64,000 nt of DNA from Lepidurus packardi (GCA_023053545.1 JAKZAN010000085.1:1-64000), one strand, 5' to 3'. Positions 33,721 to 45,955 are shown, counted from the first letter of the stretch. Notes: generated by a model from the sequence alone, not told the origin. Translations and numbers: made by a program.

Positions 33721-36700
33721 ATGCAGCCCTCCTGGAATCATTAGCAGAGGAACCCCGTCTTCGATAAGGTCAAAGACGCTAACTTCTTCGTTCGCATCCT
33801 CCACCTCCACGCTTTCATCAACCTCTACCGCACCCTCCGCCACATCCTTACCAGTAATTCCTTTGTTGACCCTTCCAGACTCTGACCTCTTCAACCAGCA
33901 GCCCGAGTATTACCCAGAAAGCATCTACCAACGCTATAATGAAATAATCAAAAAGCACCCCGTAACTTCATTATCCGACAATGACCTTAGACATACACTT
34001 TCACCCGTATCCTGTTCAGCAAACTTTTTCTCGGGACTATTATATTATCTGGTTTTCTGGCGATCGTATCCGCAGGCTTTGGCTTCGCAGGCCCAGTCGT
34101 AATCAAAAGAATCCTAACGTTTGTGCGCAACCCAAAAGCTACTTCTTAAGATCAAGTCCAGGCCTCTATCTATGCTCTGTTGTGGCTAGTGTTTTCCTTC
34201 CTGCGCATCTTCGTGAACTAATATGCTCTCCGACTCTGCTACTACATGGCAATCCAAGCCGAAACCATTATGAATATGCTCGTATTTGACAAGCTCATGA
34301 AACTGTCGCCAGCTTATCGACGCCACCTAGACTAGGGCGACCTCATGGTCTATTTCTATTCTGACCCCCAAATCATTATTAGTTTTATCCGGTCTATAGG
34401 CACCATTTTTTCTGCACCCACTACTCTCATTCTAGCTCAGATCTTCGTTACTTTAGAAACTGGCTCCCATGGCTTTTCCCTTTTGTTCGTCGTATTGGTC
34501 GCTATTGGTCTCCTGATCTGGATCACGATCAAGATGGGCAAGACATCGCTCCACAAACTCTATTACTACCAAAACCGCATGAACGAGAACCTGAACATGT
34601 ACTACGCTATACGGCCCATTAAGGCCATGGGTTGGGAGTCCTTGATTACCTAACGCAATAAGTAGCTGCGGAGACCCGAAAATGCTTGCAACCGAAACTA
34701 CTACCTGCTCTCTAGCTTCTACAACTTCATTGTCAGTTTTTCTCCTGCCCTCGTGGTCTTTCTTATCTACATGTTCCGAGTCATCTTTGTGGGTCGCAAG
34801 GATCTTGACACGGTTCGTATCTACGTGGTCATCAGCTATGTCAACCTCATCACAACTCCTTTGTCCAACTTCCCCAGCACGATTGTAATGGGTCTGAATG
34901 CCATTGCAGTTTCTCGGAAAATCGATCACCTGCTTGCGGCTGAAGATGCCAAGTCCTTAAAAGACCTGTAGCTGCCTGAAGGCGTTATTAAGATTGAATA
35001 AGTAAAAGCGACTTGGAGGTCGGAGAACGCTGACTAACACTTCAAGAAATGGAATAAGACCTATCACTTCGGCGTCCCTCAAAGACTATTTAGAAAGATA
35101 AAATCGGTCCCAAAAAATCACCCCATGACCAGCAAAGAACTCATTGAGTCCAGATTCGCTCTGCATATTCCTGGCAAGATTCTGCTGACTAAGGGTAATA
35201 TGGTGTATTTGGTGGGGGAATCGTCGAGTGGCAAAACATCTTTCATTAATGCCCTCCTCGGCAATCTCAAAATCCAAGAAGGCATCCTCACTCTCAATGG
35301 AAAAGTCGCATACATCTCGCAGAACCCTTTCTTCCGAAACGATACCATTAAAAACAACATTCTTTTCGGGGCTCCTTTAGACATAGCGAAGCTTGACCGA
35401 GTCGAAAAGGATGTCGATTTAATCATGGACATTGCTGGTATTGAGAAATATGATGACTCCTTACTGCCTGAGATAAGTGCTGTACACAACCCTATATTGA
35501 GGAGGAAGGTGGCCTTAGCACGAGCGTTGTATAGTGAGCCCGACATCATGCTCCTCGACGAATTGTTTGTGGAGATGAACCAAGAGATTGCCGTGAAACT
35601 GATAAGGATGTTGAAGCAGACTTACCTCCCCAGAACCTTGATCATCGTCTCCACTCAGAATGTCTCCTACATCGAGCCAGACGACATGGTGCTCGTCTTC
35701 AAAGATGGCAAACTTATCTAGTCTGCAATGTAAGTCGAACTCCTCCAAAGACCTCATTCGCTCATCCATAAACTATCTTCCAAATAACAAAGTGAGGCGG
35801 ATTTAACTCCTACCTCTCGACCCCCTTCGCTGCCTCCGAGCTTCAGGCTTCTTAATCGATAAAAGCTAGCTGAGTACATCGTGCGTGCTCCGCCAGTCCA
35901 ACCACATGAGCCTTAGTTCTACCGAGAACGTGCCCAAAACTTCACCCCACCTATAGCACCAAAACAAAGAGACAAAAGAGTAAGCCTTGAAATGTACAAG
36001 AAGTTCTTTTCTTCCGAATGTCTTCCGTACTACATCGCCATCGTATCAGTGACAGTGTTAGCCTGCGCAACGAGAGTGTTTTCTGAATGGTGGGTGGGTT
36101 CTTTGAAAAATCTTCCCTGGACTCTTAGTAAGGTAGGAGTCTTGGGTGTCTACATAGGTCTGCTGTTACTGTACGGAGTTCTTCTGTTCATTATAGCTGT
36201 GGTGGCTCCCTTCCTCTCTCTCAAGAGTACAGAGTCTGTAGCCACGAAGATCTCGAAGATGATCTAGAAAATAGACATTGGGTGGGTGTAGTCGCAAAAT
36301 AAGATCTTCATCGGTTTCGTTTGCTGCAAGGACAACATAGAGCTCTTCTACATCAATAACTACTGTATGGCTGCATTAAACTACGCACTCTACGGCATCG
36401 CCACATTCATAATCATCTCCCTTACATTTCCGTGGTTCTCTATTATTTGTGTTGTGGTCATAATACTATATGTCCTCAATCTCCTGCTTTATCAAAGAGC
36501 TGAAAGGGAACTCACTGTATTGGGAGCCCAGCTTCGAAAGACACAATACGCCCTCATCGATGACTTCATTCGAGGGGTCGACAGCATCCGTGCCTTCGAC
36601 AGAGTGGCCGAACATCGGCTGCTGAACAACGATATCGTATACAAGTTCGTAAGTGTGTTCAGAGCAAACTACAGATATGTGACTCATGGTCTGTTGATAG

Positions 36701-37809
36701 CTACCAACTTGAATTTCCCTCATTCTGATGGCGGGAATATGTTTCTTCGCGATCGGGAGGAAGTTCAATAAGGACCTCAACGTGATCAATGTGGGACTGG
36801 CAATCACATTCGCCAACAGGATGGCTGGGAACATGATCAATATGCTGGTCTCGGTAGCCAACTTCGAAATCTGGCTCCGCACTGCTGTAGTAATCACTCT
36901 TACCATTCCTTCACTCCTTTAGAGAAACCCTTTCCGCATTCTCAGTAACTCTGAGTCCAACTATGATTAAAGCAGCCCCCCTTCCGGCTGGCCCAAAGAC
37001 GGATCCTTAGAATTGAAAAACGTGAGTTTCCAAGCCTCCCTTCACAAATAATATTCTTTGCAGGACTTCAGTCTTAAGGTTCGGTCTGGGGAGAAGTTGG
37101 GATTCTTTTAGAACGAAGGAAACCCCACGGAAACTTTTTTCTTCTTGATCAATCGATTTCGCGACCCGACACCCTCTGTCCTGAGCCGTTAGCCTGGCAA
37201 GATTCTCATTTCAGGAGTTGATATTTCCACTATCGGACGAAAATGTAACCATTTATCTCTCATTTTTCTCAAGCAGATGTACGTGAACATGTTGTTCTGA
37301 TCGGGCCAAGACCCTTTATTTTCCACGATACCATCCGCAACAACGTCGACCCCTTCCACCTCTACTCAGACTCGCAAATAGCCGAGGCTCTCGAAGAAGT
37401 ACAATTCCAGCACCCACTAGCAGATGCATAAACCAATATGCTAAACGCAGTCATCTCGCCCTTATCTTTGAGCGTCGGACAGGCCCAGAAGCTCAACTTG
37501 GCACGAATTCTGTTGCGAAAACCAAAGATTGTGTTATGGGAATATGTTCTGACTTCAACCTCGATAGAGTCAAGGGAACTGGTTCAAAGTCGCGTCTATT
37601 CAGGGAAACTCCGCGAGAGCACCATTCTGGCACACTCGCAAGAATCAGTTTACTACGAAAAGAGTGAACGTTTCGTGTTGTTTTCACATGGGAAGAAGGT
37701 GCACGAAGGGACGGACTTGCTGCAGCCAGAAGCAAGGTCAGAAGTCTAGAGTCTGCATAGCCTGGCTTTAGAGCCGGCCATGTCGGTGCTTTCTTGTGAA
37801 GACATCTGA
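33721..37809 (+). CDS. ABCC-type ABC transporter with degenerate ATP sites, frame broken
   Basis: Exons are 33721-33853, 33879-33961, 33991-37244 and 37277-37809, with introns of 25, 29 and 32 nt. A +1 shift near 36708-36713, just after AACTTGA, is needed inside TMD2, giving about 1333 aa. The order is TMD1, NBD1, TMD2, NBD2. NBD1 has a good Walker A (GESSSGKTSF), a Q-loop (AYISQNPFFRNDTIKNNI), a lost signature (ISAVHNPILRRKVALARAL) and Walker B MLLDE. NBD2 has a lost Walker A (GFFQNEGNPTETFFF), a kept signature (LSVGQAQKLNLARIL) and an altered Walker B (IVLWEY). ABCC proteins export conjugates across plasma or vacuolar membranes. It may be functional with one ATP site, or decaying. Confidence 0.85.
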
Positions 37810-38365
37810 TATTGGTGCCTAAATTTACAGACTCGTCTTGACGAGCATGATAATATAGTGCATGATGGACATGTGGGTCATGTCTTCTCCACAGGTCGGT
37901 GTATATGTCAAGACACAATCTGCTTCTTGCCCGTATTCTCACCTGATTTGATTTTGGATTCGAAATTATAATAGGGTAACTTAGTAATATGTAGCCCGGA
38001 CCACCGCTACGTCTCTCGGTCTATACGTCTCTATGGAAATCTCTATGTATGGGCACTATCTTCAGACTATTAGAATTGACTTCTGGAACTGAATTCACAA
38101 TATTTGCTCGGAACTAGATGTTTCTGGTCTTGGCCTGCTATTCAGTATGGATTGGCGAATTACATACTATTTTGGCTTGTACTGGGCGTCGTCAGGCCTC
38201 TGCTCCCCCACTGAGACATCAACGGAGATCCTACAGCTGTCATAGGCCCTGATAAACTTACGACAGACTTTATTATCTTAGAACCTTCTTTTGCGGTATT
38301 TGTGAAGAATAATTATATTCGGCTTCCATAAATCGTACGCACCTTTATCCACATCCACATCTCTT
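37810..38365. other. 556-bp intergenic region, no gene seen
   Basis: This is the longest apparent gap in the window. On both strands the frames are broken by TGA and lack coding character. A hairpin CTCGTC-TT-GACGAG lies near 37830, just after the ABCC stop. No tRNA or rRNA similarity is recognised. Confidence 0.45.
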
Positions 38366-39820
38366 ATGGGCTGCACGCAGGACATCCCCCACCCCAACAC
38401 CAAATAGCCAGTCGTCGAAAACAAAGACCAACTCACCTTTGGCGCTGCCGATTTCGTCCATGAAATGGAAGGCAGCATTCATACCGAATACCAACTCATC
38501 TCGCCCAGCCTCGGAAAAGGCTCTTTTGGAGAAGTCTTCAAGGCTATCCACAGGAAGACTATGTTGCAACGGGCGGTGAAGACGATCTCAAAATCGAAGC
38601 TGAAAGTGACTGAACAGAAGTTTCTGGAGTCCGAAGTGGAGAATCTGAAGAAGCTGGACCACCCGAACATTCTGAAGGTGTTCGAATTCTACCAGGACAA
38701 AGACTTCTTCTATATCGTGACAGAACTGTGCACGGGCGGCGAGCTGTTCGACAAGATCATAGAGAACAAGAGATTCTCCGAACACACCTCCGGAGAAATC
38801 CTCAAACAGGTCCTTAATGCCATCCAGTACTGCCACAAGCACGGAATCGTCCATAGAGACCTCAAACCAGAAAACCTTATTTTCTAATCCAAAATGCCCA
38901 ATTCCACCCTCAAGATCATTGACTTCGGAACTTCCCGCGAGTACAAGTTTGAAGAGGCTCTCCATCAGAAAATCGGCACTCCTTACTATATAGCTCCCGA
39001 AGTCATCTTCGGCGAGTACAACGAGAAGTGCGACATCTGGTCATGTGGAGTCATCCTTTACATTATGCTCACCGGAATTCCACCCTTCACAGGCAAGAAC
39101 GACAAAGCCATTCTTTTCAACGTCTCTAAAGGTGATGTTAGACTCAAAATTCCTGAGTTTCGCGACGTTTCCATCGAGGCAAAGGATCTCATCAAGAAGA
39201 TGATGGAAAAGGACAAAAGCAAAAGACTTAGTGCCAAAGAGTGTCTGGAACACCCTTGGTTTGCTAAGTTTACCAATCCTTACGAAGTCTCTAACACGAC
39301 ACTTTCAAAGGCTGTTCTGAACCTGAGAAACTTCAAAACGCAGTCGAAGCTGCAGGAGGCTACTTGGATGTATCTGGTCAACATACTGGCCACCAAGTAA
39401 GAGCGGAAAGAACTACTAAAGACATTTCGCACAATGGACAGCAACCAGGATGGGTAGTTGTCGATAGAATAACTACGGGCGGGATTCAGTCGGCTTTATC
39501 CCTAAGAGGTGGTGAACGAGTAAATAGCCAAGTTTTCAAAGACTTGTGCCAAAGGGTATATTACCTTTACAGAATTCGTGGTCTACTGCATCAATCGGAA
39601 GAGCATCCTGATGGATAGTAATCTGGAAAAGGTATTCCGAATGTTCGACAAGGATGAAAGCAAGTCCATCACTGTGAGCGAGTTGCGCGAAATCCTGGGG
39701 AGCAGCAAGACGGTGGGGTTGGAGATTTGGGAGGACTTGATGAGGGAGGCAGACTCCAACAGCGATGGCAGCATCAGTCTGGAAGAGTTCAAAGAGATGA
39801 TGAAGGCCATACTCAAGTGA
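38366..39820 (+). CDS. Calcium-dependent protein kinase (CDPK)
   Basis: A single exon encodes 484 aa. The start MGCTQ is an N-myristoylation/palmitoylation type signal, which favours the ATG at 38366 over the internal one at 38465. The kinase domain has GKGSFGEV (glycine loop from 50), AVK Lys72, HRDLKPENLIF (Asp165), DFG from 186, and GTPYYIAPE. A junction helix follows (about residues 330-350). The calmodulin-like part has EF-hands: MDSNQDGQLSIE intact, a second degenerate (FSKTCAKGYITF), then DKDESKSITVSE and DSNSDGSISLEE. Four TAA and one TAG are read as Gln here, including one directly after NLIF in the catalytic loop; this fixes the genetic code. It is a membrane-tethered calcium-activated kinase. 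Confidence 0.97.
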
Positions 39821-39958
39821 TGCGAGTTTAGTAGCTACCGCAATCTATTTCTAATTCGTGCTAAGCGTCCAGACGTTTAGCTTCTGCCTCATTTACTAAT
39901 TTGAAATTTAAATCTAGCTAAACTGGCATTTGACTCGAGCATTTCTCTTTCGCTTCAC

Positions 39959-41383
39959 ATGGACCACCAATCTCATGACCCTCAAGATCGCATCGCCGCA
40001 GAAGAAGACCCTTCGGTCGAACAGCAGATCGAGCAGATGGTGCGCGAACTGCTCCCCGAAGTCACCAACACCATCCGAACCCAGATACAGGCTGAACTCC
40101 AGGACGAACTTCAACGCAAAATACAATAATAATAGAGTATTCTGGTACGGCAGGCTGAGGAGTAGCTGGAAGAAGTGCTGGTTTCTATTCGACAAGAGTC
40201 AAGCAAAGTGCTCCACCATGCGCTGATCGAGATGGACAGACAGATCTTGGGGCTGGAGCAGCAGTGCCGACAGATGGAGATGTCTTTCAGAGATTCACGG
40301 TTTAAGCAGTTCAGAAATAGGCTGCTCTCAGATGGAAAGTTGTTCGAAGAAGAAATTCTAGCTCATCCTATCATAAAACAGCTGGAGCAGGCAATATACG
40401 GGGAAGCCGAAGCCAGGCTAAGTGCAAAGTATCAGGCGGAGTATGCACGCAAAGAGAGGGAGTTCCTCATCAAGACCAAGAACAAACACGACAGAGACAT
40501 CAAAGACCTCGAAAGCAGCATGGACAAGGAGGTCAGCCACGCTGTTGCAGAAGAACAGAGAATCCTGGAGAGGGAAAAGATCGAGTTGGCCAGGCTCAAA
40601 AGCGACTACAATCTCAGGATCAAGAAGATGCAGACAGAAATCAAGGACACGAAAGCTAAAATGGAGGAAAGAGCCACTAGCTACCAGAAAATTGTGGATT
40701 CCCTCAAGCTCAAACTCGATTCCCTCAAGGCGAAGAATCCCCACAAAAACAATGTTTTCTACGCAAAAGAACTAGGAGAGGACACCATGTAGACATTAGG
40801 GAACCAGACGCAGAAGCTCAATCGCAGCAAAATTCCTGAAAAGATCGAGTCCAGCGGCGAGGAGTTACTAGATGAGGAAGAGGATGTCGAAATGCCGATG
40901 GAGCCTCCTAGAAGCCTGACGAATGCACATTCACAATACCCGTATGAGGAGTAATCATCAGACTCAGACCTGGAAGAGTGTAGAATGTCGCAGGAGAGGC
41001 CGCGGTTGCTGGATGTGAATCCTTACACATATATGAGCATGGGTCTGGAGAACACAGAGCCGAACACAATGGAGTATCATCAATACGCAGAGTACCAGAG
41101 CAGGAACAAAATATACAGTGACAGTAGTGAAGAGCTGGCAAGATATATCCCGACTGACGTAAATAGTTCGGTAGGGGAACTTCCACACAGGATGAAGTAC
41201 AAAAGGGGTGTGTAGCAAGGAGGAGGCACCTCGAAGTTCAGGGAGGAATACTAGAAACGACTGGGGAGGATGAACGACCCGAAAAAACAACAACACGATG
41301 CGACTCAGTACCCAGGCAAAGAAAGTCATCATGAATAACATCCTGAAGAACGCCAGCCAAATCCACAAGTCAAGGCTGATTGA
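39959..41383 (+). CDS. Coiled-coil protein
   Basis: A single exon encodes 474 aa. Residues 20-260 are strongly helical with heptad Leu/Ile/Met and many Glu/Lys/Gln, including IDRQILGLEQQCRQ-like and EKIELARLKSDYNL segments, so an extended coiled coil is likely. The C-terminal 200 residues are acidic and Ser/Tyr/Gln rich and probably disordered. Three consecutive stop-like codons (TAA TAA TAG, QQQ) lie near residue 57. It may be a basal-body, striated-rootlet or cortical component, by analogy only. No enzymatic motif is seen. Confidence 0.75.
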
Positions 41384-41456
41384 TATTCTAAGGTCTTGAA
41401 ACTAAACCTCCATCCATTATTTTCTCAACAATTAGATTACCAGCTCAACAACATAT

Positions 41457-43805
41457 TCACTGGGACGTTCCCTCATCAGGACGGCTGCACAACTCATGGA
41501 TCTACTCCAGCAGAACATTCATGTGTGAGTTCAACTGCTTTACATCGTGCATCCCATAAATAGGACTGAATCGACTCTCAGCCTCATCTTCACCTACCTT
41601 CACTTCCTTCAAGTCTACCCCTGCAGCGACCAGGGATGAAGACATAGACGACATTCGAGAATTTTCGGGCATGTTGAGGATAAAGCTATTGTTAGTACTG
41701 CTGAAATTGATATTGCTGTTGCTGTTACTGCAAGAAGGGATGGTAGGGTTTTGGGGTTGGAGAGGTATAGCTGGGGTGTTGGAGTTGAGCATCCTCATGA
41801 GGGCATTGAGTTTGTTGTCTATGTCTGCAGTAACAGCTTTAATGTGGGCATCTGCTTTGTTCAGATCGCTAGAATCTTGATTTAGTTTTAGTTGATTGAC
41901 AGTGTTAATATTTTCAGAAAATACTGTCTGGTTCTGGTGGAAGGTCTTCTTGGAAAATGAGTCGTAGTTACTATTGCTATTCCGCTTGGAGTACTCAGCA
42001 GGGGTAAAAGCAGTAGAGTTTGAAACCGGGGTGTAGCTCGGTACGGACCCTGTCGGAGTAGCAGTCGGCTGAAACCCATTAATCTAAGGCGACAGTCTGA
42101 TCCTCAGGTCTTTGTGCCGATGAACTAGTATTAGTTGTTGGGGGACCTATAACAGATTGGAATCGTTTCCAGACACCATCATTCTGTTTGGGGAGTTCGA
42201 AAAAACAAATTCTCTTGACTGACCAGCGCAGAGAGATGGTTACCATTGGTTCCGGAACGGGATGGATTTGTTGTTGACAATGGCCATTGGCGGTGTCGAG
42301 TGCAATGTCGGGATCGGGGCATCTCGGCTCATCGATCTCACATTTTGATTATTGAAAACTGGAGGGTGTAACTGGCTCAAGGAACTCGTCCGTCGGGGTT
42401 ACTACTTTGGGATTCGAGAAGGTGTTCTCAACCCTCCAACACAGGTGCTTTTTCCTGAAATGTTTGGTGGATGACTTGGGGGGGAGGCGTAGTAGAATGA
42501 TCTCTGTCGCATATGGATAGCCTTATCCTGAATACTAGCTACTCCAGTCCTTGAATTGGGAGGGTTGAGGGGTCGAAGATCATGGCGTGAGCTGTTGGTA
42601 AGAAGTCCAGAGACGTTTGGTGAGGAAGCAAGGACTTGGGACCTTTTTACTGTAGAGTCGATTCGATGGCTGGACTCTGAGTTATTTTGATGTCTGTGCG
42701 GAGTGCTAATATTCTAAGTTTCAGTTTTACAGCGCACTCTGCTTGTTTCCTGGTCTTGAATTCTAAAGGGTCCTCTAGAGTTAGAAAGAACTATATTGGT
42801 GTGCTGAGCGGACAGGTTGGAGTTATGTCTAGAGTGGTTGGAAGGGTTTAACCTCTGCTTTAGGGCATTCTGAGCATGAAGTCCCACTGTTAGTTGGTCT
42901 GGAACCCAAATTCTATTGCGACTTACGTAGTCAACAATCAGATTAAATACTTACTGGAAATCTATTAAATTCTGAGTTCGGACTGCCTCTACAAAAGCAG
43001 AGGGGTAACGACTCCCCTCCAAGTGTTCTTCTACGATATCGAAAAGACTACTTATTAGGTAACTGGGGTCCCTTCTGTTGAGATCTTGAAGTGCAGTAGC
43101 TCCTCCTCGTTTGGCAACGTCTCGGTCATTATGCGATGCCTGCGACAGCAAAGGGTCTGATCTAATTGAACCGTTCAGATGAATCGGCCCACCAGTAGAC
43201 AAGCAAGAAGGGTGATTGTAGGCGAAGAACTCATTAAACCAGACTTTAACTCTACCCCGGATGTCAATACCTATCATGTCTGCATTGAGTGTGAAATAGG
43301 GCTCCAGCTCAAACAATGCACGAAGTCCAACCAGTGACTCTCTCAATACAAATAAGCCCTCTGCAAATGTCAGGTTCCATAATTCATTTAACCTCGAGGG
43401 GATTCTCTCCGTCCATACAAGGTAGGCTCCCACTTCACAGCTACTTTTGTAGGATGAACTAATGTCTGCAGAGGGAATAATAGGTTGAACGGTATTGTGA
43501 CTTAGTGAAAGGATTTCTGATTTTGTGAGTACTCTGGCATGGAGCACTCTGATTAGGTTGCTATTCTGTTGTTTTCTATACTCATAGTAATCCAGCTGCA
43601 TTGTTTGTTGTTGCTCTAGAGAGAGTCGGGACAAAGGAGAGGAGGTTTAGATGGGCTGTATAGGGATGAGATATTGTTCGATCTGGTTGCCTGTTTTAAG
43701 ATGAGTGAGAATGGGGGATGTTGGGGTGGAGGAAGTGTGGACCCAGTGCTAGGGTTGTTAGATTAGGGTGACTGTGAGAGGGTGGTATGCAGTGGCGTTG
43801 TCCAT
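41457..43805 (-). CDS. Pseudokinase-like N-terminus with long low-complexity tail
   Basis: A single exon encodes 782 aa and the frame has no TGA over 2.3 kb. Residues 60-290 form a folded-looking region. It contains FTLNADMIGIDIRGRVKVWF, which resembles the catalytic-loop-to-DFG stretch of a protein kinase with all catalytic residues replaced (no HRD, no DFG). The remaining 480 residues are Ser/Asn/Pro/Gln rich and disordered, with a short Val/Leu block near the end. The kinase relation is weak and rests on one segment. A comparable altered catalytic loop occurs in the gene at 50246-52075. Confidence 0.7.
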
Positions 43806-43838
43806 TTTGAAATCAAACTTGATGGTTTATGTGTTTGA

Positions 43839-43846
43839 TTTATAAA
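43839..43846 (-). promoter_or_regulatory. TATA-like element before the pseudokinase-like gene
   Basis: The palindromic TTTATAAA lies about 35 bp upstream of the minus-strand ATG at 43805. It is flanked by AT-rich sequence that separates this gene from the divergent transporter gene. Confidence 0.35.
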
Positions 43847-44063
43847 GGAACGGCCGAATGTCACAACTATCAATATGCCAGGGTTCAATCTCCATAAACA
43901 TTAAATAGATGTGACAATAGTCTACAATCTCTACTTGATAATCACCCTACACTTCATTCTTTACTCACTCTCCACCGCACTCGGCCTTACCATTATCAAC
44001 CAACTACAGTCTTCCACCCAACATCTCCCCCATTAATCCTCATTAGCAAACTTATTATCCTCC

Positions 44064-45371
44064 ATGGCCAAACTCACGTACCTGGAAACTGCTCTCGCTA
44101 TCCTCAACTCCATGGTCGGCTCCATCCTCCTAGTCCTCCCCATGTATTTTCTGGAGATTGGGGCTTTCACTTCTGTCTTGACTCTCCTCCTCTTATCCTT
44201 TTGCATGGGCTACACTGTTTACCTTTGGGCAAAACACCTTGCGCCCCAAGATGACGATATTGTTGAAACTACCCGTAGAGTTCTCGGGCCAAAGGTTTGT
44301 TACACATTCAGTGCAGTCTCTGGACTGGCACTGTACCTACTGACGTGCGTCGTGTTCTTGCTAATCACATCCATTGCCTATACTGTATTGGTAAGACTTT
44401 TCGATGCCACCCACTTCAACTGGTTCTCCTATAATCCAAGCACGAAAGGAGTGGACTTCTCACGCTTCTCCATACAGTATTTCGGATTGCTATCGCTACT
44501 TGTATATGCTTTCATCATCAATCTCAAAGATTTAAGTTTTGTGTTCAAGATGTCAAAGGTGGCGAGTGCATGCCTCTTAGTCTACATCGGCTTGGTGGTC
44601 ACATTTTTCGCTGGGAACGTTGTGGCTGGACGTGCCGATCTCCAGAAGGCAAAATGGTGGGCTTCTAACGTGGATGAGTGGATTTCGTGTCTCTCAGTGA
44701 TTTCCTTCTCGCTTGTGTCACATCCTTCTCTGTCGCCGATCCTGAAATCCAACAAACAATATTCGGACAACCCAAAGTCCATCGCTATTTCTTATGTAGG
44801 TGTAGTGATACTCTACGCGATCGTTGGAATGTTCGGAAGCATCGGTCTTATCGGTAGGGATAGCCATGGGGGCTCCTCTCTTATCGCTTATTTCACTGAT
44901 TCTACAGGCCTTTTTGTTGGACTAGGCCTCACAAGTCTCACCTATCTTCTATGCATTTTGCCCATCTACCCTCACGTATCTCGTAATCAATTGAAGAAAG
45001 CCATTATGAGAGAGGCAGAAGATTAATCCAGAAACAGGATTTACTTCAATGGATTCACAGTCTGTCTATTAATGACAATGGGCTTGATGATTAGTTTGAA
45101 CTTGAACCCTGGCATAATCATCGGACTGATAGGTGCAGTCATGTGTTACATGGTATGCTATTTGCTCCCAGTTTGGATAGACATCAAGCAGCTACTACGA
45201 AAACAGGATGACAAACAGTCACTACTCAGCAGTGAAGTCGTGGAAAGCGAAAGGAGGGAGTGGGGTTGGGGAAACAAGACAGTTTTACTGATCGTGAATG
45301 GAGGAGTGTTGGGAGTAGGCACTACAGCGATGGTGACGGAGCTGTATAACTTGATAGCTCAGATAGTGTGA
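44064..45371 (+). CDS. Amino-acid transporter, AAAP/SLC38 family
   Basis: A single exon encodes 435 aa. About eleven hydrophobic segments are visible. TM1 contains the broken-helix signature NSMVGSILLVLPMYF of AAAP carriers (NxxxGxxxLxLP). Later helices include the FIINLKDLSFVFKMS loop and SVISFSLVSHPSLSPIL, which matches the conserved FxFxxHP stretch of SLC36/38 and plant AAP proteins. The C-terminal tail is cytosolic and short. It probably moves neutral amino acids with H+ or Na+ at the plasma membrane or a lysosome/vacuole. One TAA Gln (residue 322) occurs between two helices. Confidence 0.92.
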
Positions 45372-45481
45372 GCTTGGCTGCACAGCTCCTAATCGTGGGT
45401 GCATAAAGAATACTGATGCAGAAAGTACATATTCTTTAGAACATAAATAAGAATTAGCCATAGAATTACTTGTAGGCTGAG

Positions 45482-45950
45482 ATGTCAGATAAGTAGTACC
45501 ATCTGCTGTTTCGAGCCTTGATGCGTGCCTACGAGCCAAAGACACTCGACGAAAAGAAGAGCCTCGTCTGCCAGACCGAAACCAGTCCATTGTGGAGCAA
45601 CCGCCAGAAGATGGAGTGGCTCAAAGAGGTCAGCGAGGAGGAGATGAAAAAGCAGCTCGAGAGAGAGTTCATCATGGAAACCATCAAACGGCATAACCTT
45701 CTTCGATATGTAAGAATTGTTGGTGTTTACCCTAAAGAAAAGACGCATCTGCATCATCTTCGTATTAATCTTAAGCCTGGCATTGCTGATAATAACCAGC
45801 AGCACAATTGCCCTAGTCGGGCTACAGAAAACCCTCGACCATTGCCAGCTGTACACCATCGGGGTCAACGCAGAAGTCCGGCCGACCTGTATGCTGTGTG
45901 AGCCGGGCTACGTCCTCACATCTGATTCTAAAGAGTGCATCGACATCTGA
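45482..45950 (+). CDS. Small single-pass membrane protein
   Basis: Two exons, 45482-45709 and 45738-45950 (146 aa), flank a 28-nt intron that ends in AAAG. The N-terminal 76 residues are highly charged and helical (cytosolic by the positive-inside rule). A transmembrane helix follows directly after KRR (ICIIFVLILSLALLIITSS). The C-terminal 45 residues have four Cys (CQLYTIG..., TCMLCEPGYVL, KEC), resembling the cysteine-rich repeats of ciliate surface proteins and growth-factor-receptor Cys-rich modules. It is a type II membrane protein; function unknown. Confidence 0.78.
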
Positions 45951-45955
45951 GGGGA

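Noticed and set aside
37020-37064. GTGAGT...TTTGCAG as an extra intron before NBD2 of the ABC transporter
   Set aside because: Its donor is not GTA, and the sequence between encodes NVSF followed by the usual residues before the Walker A region, so it is probably coding.
37830-37843. Hairpin CTCGTC-TT-GACGAG taken as an intrinsic terminator
   Set aside because: This is a eukaryotic nuclear chromosome, where rho-independent terminators are not used. No U-run follows, and the hairpin may be chance.
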